DNA of 5,941 bases from Legionellaceae bacterium (GTDB lineage Bacteria; Pseudomonadota; Gammaproteobacteria; Legionellales; Legionellaceae), in assembly GCA_030696465.1 (NCBI GenBank), contig JAUYSE010000222.1, positions 1 through 5,941 on the forward strand, given 5' to 3'. Within the stretch, counting starts at the first letter, position 1. Each line of letters opens with the position of its first letter. Positions 1-4,280 of this stretch are shown here, piece by piece. Position numbers and translations under genes: made by a program. The notes beneath the pieces were generated by a model. The model did not search any database, had not been told where the DNA came from, and was given only the letters and a program-made list of their open reading frames with translations.

Positions 1-1811
1 GAATCGACCGTATAGCCATGGGTCAACACCGCTTTATACGGAGCAGTACCATTCATTGCAACTGCGGTACTCACTGAAGAGTTAAACCAACCACGATATT
101 GATCACTGCCTTCTAAATATAAATCCGCCGGATATGCCAAATCTGCACGGGCTTGCAACACAGCATAATGCGATATTCCTGCATCAAACCATACATCTAG
201 GGTATCTTTCACTTGCATATAAGAATCAGCATCTGCCCCTAAAAACGCAGAAACATCCAGATCAAACCAAGCTTCTACCCCTTTTTCTTCGATGGCATCT
301 GCGACCTTATCTAACAACGCCAAAGTATCTGGATGTAACTCTTGGGTTTCTTTATGAATAAACAAAGGAATAGGCGTTCCCCACATCCGTTGCCTTGACA
401 CACACCAGTCTGGGCGCCCTTCAATCATGCCCATCATCCGCGGCTTACCCCAATCTGGGATAAAATTAACCTTATCTAAATTATCTAATATCTGCGAACG
501 CAATAGCGCTTGTCCGTTAGAAGAACGGTCCATCGCAATAAACCATTGGGAGGTCGCCAAAAAAATCATGGGGGTTTTGTGCCGCCAACAATGTGGGTAG
601 CTATGCTGTAAGCTAGTCGCATATAACAGGGTATTTCGCTCTTGCAAATGTGCAAGCACCAACTCATTCGCTTTTAACACCGAAACACCCGCAAAAACAG
701 GAACATCGGCTTTATAACACCCTTTTGTATTCACTGGATTATAAAAAGGTAGTTTATACGCCAAGCCTACCATGTAGTCTTCTACCCCGTGCGCAGGTGC
801 CGTATGCACAGCACCAGTTCCGGCGTCAGTACTCACATGCATGCCCAACACAATGGGAACTTGTCGCTCAGCGTAGAGCGGATGGCGAACTAATATATGC
901 TCAAAATGAGTACCTGAAAAAGTGCCTAATAATTGATGCTCTTGAATATCGTAGCGTTGTAAGACAGAATCCATCAGATCCATTAATATCAGATAATAGG
1001 CTTTCTCTGTTTCTACCAATCCGTACATAAACTCAGGATGCAAACAAACTGCTTCGTTTGCAGGTAAGGTCCAAGGAGTGGTAGTCCAAATGGGAACGAT
1101 TACTGGTTTAGCCGACTTATTCTCTTTTATTCCCGTATGCTGCAAAAAAGCACTAGAATCAACTACCTCAAACGCCACATCAATGGAAGACGAGACTTTA
1201 TCTTCATACTCGACTTCGGCCTCTGCTAATGCAGAACCGCAAGCAATACACCAATGTACTGGCTTTTCGCCACGATATACATAACCATTTTTGATGATTT
1301 TAGCTAAAGCGCGTACAACATCAGCTTCATAAGAGAAATCCATGGTTTTATAAGGATTATTCCATTCACCAAACACCCCTAATCGCTGAAATTCTTGGAG
1401 TTGGATTTTAATCTGAGATTCGGCATAAGCGCGACAAGCCGCGCGAAAATCTTTAGGGCTAAGTTCTTTGCTCACTTTTCCTAGCTTTTTCTCGACATGT
1501 AGTTCAATAGGTAAACCATGACAATCCCAACCAGGAACAAAAGGCGCATCATAACCGCTCATGGTTTTTGATTTAACAACCATATCTTTTAAAATTTTAT
1601 TGAGCGCATGACCACAATGTAAATGTCCATTCGCATAAGGAGGACCATCATTCAAAACGAAACGGGTGCGTCCTTTTTTTTCATCGCGTATTTTTCTATA
1701 GATATCTTGCGCTTCCCACATCGCACATTGCTGTGGCTCTTTTTGTGCCAACCCAGCTTTCATTGGGAAATCAGTGGTTGGAAGATGGACCGTGCTTTTA
1801 TAACTACTCAT
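1..1811 (-). CDS. ileS: Isoleucyl-tRNA synthetase, N-terminal 603 residues (partial, 3' end outside window)
   Basis: Class I aminoacyl-tRNA synthetase that attaches isoleucine to tRNA-Ile in the cytoplasm and hydrolyses mischarged valine. Reading from ATG at 1811, the frame stays open to the left edge. Seen: DGPPYANG (55-62) followed by the HIGH-type signature HCGH (65-68); WDCHGLPIE (95-103); HWCIACGSALAEAEVEY (186-202); the CP1 editing domain with WTTTPWTLP (242-250) and GTGAVHTAPAHGVEDY (331-346), where Asp345 matches the conserved editing Asp of E. coli IleRS; HSYPHCWRHKTP (403-414); RPDWCVSRQR (466-475); DTLDVWFDAG (536-545); and EGSDQYRGWF (567-576). Homology to the E. coli enzyme is continuous with no frameshift. 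The window ends at LTHGYTVD, about where KMSKS should follow within roughly ten residues, so the KMSKS loop and anticodon-binding domain are missing only because of the window edge. The gene starts ten bases after the ribF stop, with a weak GAG-type ribosome site, and is probably co-transcribed with ribF. Identity is very secure. Confidence 0.97.
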   Translation of the reverse strand, partial: MSSYKSTVHLPTTDFPMKAGLAQKEPQQCAMWEAQDIYRKIRDEKKGRTRFVLNDGPPYANGHLHCGHALNKILKDMVVKSKTMSGYDAPFVPGWDCHGLPIELHVEKKLGKVSKELSPKDFRAACRAYAESQIKIQLQEFQRLGVFGEWNNPYKTMDFSYEADVVRALAKIIKNGYVYRGEKPVHWCIACGSALAEAEVEYEDKVSSSIDVAFEVVDSSAFLQHTGIKENKSAKPVIVPIWTTTPWTLPANEAVCLHPEFMYGLVETEKAYYLILMDLMDSVLQRYDIQEHQLLGTFSGTHFEHILVRHPLYAERQVPIVLGMHVSTDAGTGAVHTAPAHGVEDYMVGLAYKLPFYNPVNTKGCYKADVPVFAGVSVLKANELVLAHLQERNTLLYATSLQHSYPHCWRHKTPMIFLATSQWFIAMDRSSNGQALLRSQILDNLDKVNFIPDWGKPRMMGMIEGRPDWCVSRQRMWGTPIPLFIHKETQELHPDTLALLDKVADAIEEKGVEAWFDLDVSAFLGADADSYMQVKDTLDVWFDAGISHYAVLQARADLAYPADLYLEGSDQYRGWFNSSVSTAVAMNGTAPYKAVLTHGYTVD

Positions 1812-1821
1812 AACAATCACT

Positions 1822-2778
1822 CTATAATGATAATAAGGAATCAGAAATTTTAGCGTGCGCCACAGAAATATCTTTATGAATTTGCTGCACTAATTGATCA
1901 ATCGAGCCGAAGCGTTGCTCGTCTCGAATTTTTTCGCACAAAAATACTTCTAAAAATTCTCCATACAATTGACGTTCAACATCAAATAAATGCACTTCTA
2001 ACAGTGGCTTACTCACCGTAAGCGTCGGCCGACAACCAATGTTGGCCACCCCCCAAAACCATTCCTGGGTTTTACAATGCCGTACGCGCACTAAAAAAAC
2101 CCCTTGGATAGGGAGCACCTTGCGGAGCAAAACTATATTTGCCGTAGGGACAGCCCATTCTCGAGCCAGGCCGCGTCCTCGGCCAACCCGACCAATAAAC
2201 CCAAAGGGTCGACCTAGTAGTTTTGTAGCGTAATCTAGATCGCCTCGCTGCAAACATTCTCGAATCGCTGTGGAGCTGACTCGTTTTTTATCGATATTAC
2301 ACTCTGCAAAAGTATGTACTTCTGCATGTTGCTCAAGCGCCATACGCTGCAATAAAGCTACATCTCCAGAACGGTGGACACCAAAACGAAAATCGTTTCC
2401 GACTAAAACATATTTGGCCTGCAAGCTTTCGAAAATAAATTGCCGTGCAAAAACTTCAGGTTCTAGTGATGCTATTTTTTCATTAAAGGAAATACAATAA
2501 AAAGAAAATTCCCCTAGTTCTTGTATATAGTGATACTTTTGGCGCAAGGTATATAAGCGTGGCGATAATTGAATGGCTTTATTTGCCGATTTATGCGCAC
2601 TAAAATACTCACTAGGCTGCGGCTCAAACACTACCACTACCGGTTCTAATCGGCGCCGTTTTGCCTCAGCCAACAAATGCTTCAACAGGGCTTGATGGCC
2701 ATTATGCACCCCATCAAAATTACCCAAAGCCACTGCTGAAGGCTGCGAAATATTTTTTAATTTTTTAAAACACTTCAT
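1822..2778 (-). CDS. ribF: Bifunctional riboflavin kinase / FAD synthetase
   Basis: Cytoplasmic enzyme that phosphorylates riboflavin to FMN and then adenylylates FMN to FAD. At 318 residues it is full length (E. coli RibF is 313). N-terminal FAD-synthetase domain: GNFDGVHNGH (19-28), carrying the nucleotidyltransferase HxGH signature as HNGH (25-28); FEPQP (51-55); VGNDFRFG (126-133); SSTAIR (168-173). C-terminal riboflavin-kinase domain: GRPFGFIGRV (189-198), PTAN (211-214) for ATP and metal binding, GVANIGCRPT (243-252), EVHLFD (261-266) with the probable catalytic Glu261, and KIRDEQRF (283-290). The ATG at 2778 aligns with the E. coli start (MKCFKKLKN versus MKLIRGIHN). It begins four bases after the uspA stop with no good Shine-Dalgarno at proper spacing, so translation may depend on coupling to uspA. 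The ribF-ileS order is the common gammaproteobacterial one. Stop codon is TAG. Confidence 0.97.
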   Translation of the reverse strand: MKCFKKLKNISQPSAVALGNFDGVHNGHQALLKHLLAEAKRRRLEPVVVVFEPQPSEYFSAHKSANKAIQLSPRLYTLRQKYHYIQELGEFSFYCISFNEKIASLEPEVFARQFIFESLQAKYVLVGNDFRFGVHRSGDVALLQRMALEQHAEVHTFAECNIDKKRVSSTAIRECLQRGDLDYATKLLGRPFGFIGRVGRGRGLAREWAVPTANIVLLRKVLPIQGVFLVRVRHCKTQEWFWGVANIGCRPTLTVSKPLLEVHLFDVERQLYGEFLEVFLCEKIRDEQRFGSIDQLVQQIHKDISVAHAKISDSLLSL

Positions 2779-2782
2779 GCTA

Positions 2783-3217
2783 TTAAACTATTTCATCCCC
2801 CGGATGCACCACTAAAACATCGCATCGTGCCCCATGCAAAATAGCACTGGCAGTCGAACCCAGCAGCAAAGCAAGCCCATGCTTACCGTGACTACCCGTC
2901 ACAATTAAATCAATTTCTAACTCTTGAGCAACACGCAAAATTTCATTTTTAACAGAACCAAACTCAAGTAAGCAATGGCTTTCTTCTACATTAAGTATTT
3001 TTGCCAAGTTTTCAAGTTCTTTCTGCGCTTGTTCACGAATAGACAACTCTACTTCTGCAAAGCCTGCAAAACCTGGATATGCATACGCTGGAATAGGCTC
3101 CACAACATGCACTAAATAAAGCCCTGCTTTATTTTCATCTGCAATTTTTTGTGCTTTTTTTGCAGCCCGTATCCCTACCGCATCAAAATCACTTGCAAAT
3201 AATATTTTTTTATACAT
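2783..3217 (-). CDS. Universal stress protein, UspA family
   Basis: Single-domain UspA-fold protein of 144 residues, the usual length for the family. These are cytoplasmic nucleotide-binding or related dimeric proteins induced by starvation and other stresses; their biochemical role is often unclear. Seen: the first strand YKKILFASDFD (2-12); LYLVHVVEP (33-41); the late strand EIDLIVTGSHG (101-111); the phosphate-binding loop with G108, G111 and GSTA (120-123); and the terminal strand CDVLVVHP (132-139). The spacing between the second loop glycine and the GS pair is eight residues, close to E. coli UspA and one shorter than the nine of the archaeal MJ0577 ATP-binding type, so I would not assert ATP binding. 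Start at ATG 3217 has a strong Shine-Dalgarno (AAGGGAG, six bases away). It sits 83 bases after the coiled-coil gene and four bases before ribF, a place where many gammaproteobacteria instead have murJ. Confidence 0.93.
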   Translation of the reverse strand: MYKKILFASDFDAVGIRAAKKAQKIADENKAGLYLVHVVEPIPAYAYPGFAGFAEVELSIREQAQKELENLAKILNVEESHCLLEFGSVKNEILRVAQELEIDLIVTGSHGKHGLALLLGSTASAILHGARCDVLVVHPGDEIV

Positions 3218-3300
3218 ACGCCACTCCCTTAACCTTTCGGTTGGTAATCACTCGCTCGACCTACCGCAAATATGGTCGTTCCCTACTGCGAAATAAAACG
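3218..3300 (-). promoter_or_regulatory. 83-base intergenic leader before uspA, possible promoter and operator
   Basis: This is the only non-coding gap of any size in the window. On the minus strand it contains two similar direct elements, ATTTCGCAGTAGG (3282-3294) and ATTTGCGGTAGG (3260-3271), about two helical turns apart. It also has a short inverted repeat, CGACC/GGTCG (3257-3261 with 3274-3278), and a small AACC-GAAA-GGTT hairpin (3231-3242) with a GNRA-type tetraloop next to the Shine-Dalgarno. A poor promoter candidate is TTTATT, 17 bases, CATATT. No Rho-independent terminator with a T-run is present, so readthrough from mutH is likely. The motifs are seen; their function is a guess. 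Confidence 0.3.
3224..3230 (-). promoter_or_regulatory. Ribosome binding site of the uspA-family gene
   Basis: On the minus strand this reads AAGGGAG, with a six-base spacer to the ATG at 3217. Together with the family-typical N terminus it fixes the start of the Usp gene. Confidence 0.8.
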
Positions 3301-3600
3301 TTACTTCGTTTGTATAGCCTTGATTTGAGCCTCTATACTCGTTTGTAACTGCTGAATTTCTGCTTCTAGTTGTTTTTGCATTTGTTGCATTTTAGCTTCT
3401 AGTTGCGAATTCATTGTGTTCATTTGTTGTTGTTGCAACCTTTGCATACTTGATAATTGTTTTTGAATCTGTGTGTTTAGTTTTTGCACTTCCATGTTTG
3501 CAATACTTACGGCATTATTTTCGGTGGCCGCTGGCACTATTGCAAGTGCTACTTGACTACAGATTAACATGCTTAACATTATCCCTACTTGTTTTTTCAT
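3301..3600 (-). CDS. Small exported hendecad-repeat coiled-coil protein, function unknown
   Basis: A 99-residue protein I do not recognise as a named family. Residues 1-20 form a Sec-type signal peptide: MKKQ basic start, hydrophobic core VGIMLSMLIC, and ALA at 18-20 as the probable cleavage site (VPAA at 22-25 is an alternative). It is not a lipoprotein signal: Cys14 is preceded by MLI and sits too far inside the core. After a short linker, residues 41-95 consist of five in-register 11-residue repeats with hydrophobic residues at 41/52/63/74/85/96 and 49/60/71/82/93, and mostly at 45/67/78/89. The remainder is rich in Gln, Glu and Lys with no cysteine. This predicts a long helix that oligomerises in the periplasm or at the envelope. 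The ATG overlaps the mutH stop (ATGA) and has a strong AGGAG eight bases upstream, so it is very likely translated with mutH. Being in frame, with a signal peptide and a good ribosome site, it is almost certainly a real gene. Role unknown. Confidence 0.85.
   Translation of the reverse strand: MKKQVGIMLSMLICSQVALAIVPAATENNAVSIANMEVQKLNTQIQKQLSSMQRLQQQQMNTMNSQLEAKMQQMQKQLEAEIQQLQTSIEAQIKAIQTK
3304..3480 (-). repeat. Five tandem 33-base (11-codon) repeats plus a partial sixth
   Basis: Units cover 3448-3480, 3415-3447, 3382-3414, 3349-3381 and 3316-3348, with a four-codon remnant at 3304-3315. The protein pattern is [LMI]xxx[ILQ][QE]xx[LMI]xx. Units three and four still share an identical 11-base stretch, gcttctagttg on the plus strand at 3362-3372 and 3395-3405, exactly 33 bases apart, suggesting growth by in-frame duplication. 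Confidence 0.75.
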
Positions 3601-4280
3601 GCCCTATGCTCCTGCTGTAAGAAAATTTTTTGAGTAAAACAACTCCGTAAATAAAACCCTCTTGGCAATGTTTGTACCTTCTCTCCCTGCTCATTCCACG
3701 TCCAGGTCAAGACTTTTCCGTGCGCGGCTTTTGGCCTCACCTGCAAGTATAACCCCATTCGCGCATCAATTTCATCTATTCTTCCCGCAATAATATAATC
3801 CATTATTTCTCGCCAGTCATTTTCTAAAACAGCTTCTTCTTCTGCTGAAGGAGACCATAAAAATCCTGCACCCAAGCGTCGCACCGCAAAAGGGATGTCT
3901 CGATCGCCTTCAAATGGGACAAACAACACTTTCTGTAATTTATGATAACAAATAGATGCGCGCCATTGACAAGCCTGATCTATTTTTAAAGGTACCATGG
4001 TTACATAGGTGGATTCTAGCGGTTTATGATTCGTACCTATAGGTAAAGTTTTTAACTCTATTCCTAAGTGATGAAAATCCGGTAAAGAGGCATTTCCTGC
4101 CGTAGTACCCAACACCCGCTCCAAAGCCATTCCTAAAAATCCCTTGCCTTGTGTCATATTAAGCGGCAGAGGTAAACCTGCAAGTAAAGCCAGCTCTGCA
4201 AGCGTTATCCCCGCCAAAGTATCACAATGCTTCTGCAAAGAGTCCTCATCCATGAGTACACTCTTCTCCGAAAGGCTCAT
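3597..4280 (-). CDS. mutH: DNA mismatch repair endonuclease MutH
   Basis: Cytoplasmic endonuclease that, once activated by MutS and MutL, nicks the unmethylated strand of hemimethylated GATC and so directs repair to the new strand. At 227 residues it matches E. coli MutH (229) along its whole length. Seen: LAGITLAELALLAGL (22-36); GKGFLGMALERVLG (45-58); the catalytic D-x6-E-x-K motif in DFHHLGIELKT, giving Asp68, Glu75 and Lys77, with Glu54 as the further metal-site acid; WSPSAEEE; YLQVRPKAAHGK; and LPRGFYLR near the C terminus. All active-site residues are intact. The listed ATG at 4280 gives the E. coli-like N-terminal length but has a G-run directly abutting the ATG instead of a spaced ribosome site. 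ATG at 4253 (Met10) has GGAGAAGAG at proper distance and only an eight-base overlap with the upstream channel gene, so it is a real alternative (218 residues). The gene implies a Dam methylase elsewhere in the genome. Confidence 0.95.
   Translation of the reverse strand: MSLSEKSVLMDEDSLQKHCDTLAGITLAELALLAGLPLPLNMTQGKGFLGMALERVLGTTAGNASLPDFHHLGIELKTLPIGTNHKPLESTYVTMVPLKIDQACQWRASICYHKLQKVLFVPFEGDRDIPFAVRRLGAGFLWSPSAEEEAVLENDWREIMDYIIAGRIDEIDARMGLYLQVRPKAAHGKVLTWTWNEQGEKVQTLPRGFYLRSCFTQKIFLQQEHRA
3609..3613 (-). promoter_or_regulatory. Shine-Dalgarno of the coiled-coil gene, inside mutH
   Basis: AGGAG on the minus strand lies within the last codons of mutH, eight bases from the downstream ATG at 3600. 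Combined with the ATGA stop/start overlap it indicates translational coupling with strong independent initiation. Confidence 0.8.

Noticed and set aside
134..1284. Plus-strand open frames of 60-130 residues across the first 1.3 kb
   Set aside because: They lie antisense to continuous IleRS homology, have no family resemblance, and look like shadows of that gene.
1674..1681. Run of eight A on the ileS coding strand as a frameshift site or pseudogene sign
   Set aside because: The frame encodes DEKKGR directly before the conserved DGPPYANG region and stays intact on both sides.
3218..3300. Intrinsic terminator between the coiled-coil gene and uspA
   Set aside because: Only weak 4-5 base-pair stems and no T-run on the minus strand, so transcription probably continues.
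3540..3600. Lipoprotein signal in the coiled-coil protein
   Set aside because: Cys14 is preceded by Met-Leu-Ile, which is not a lipobox, while a normal ALA cleavage site follows at residue 20.
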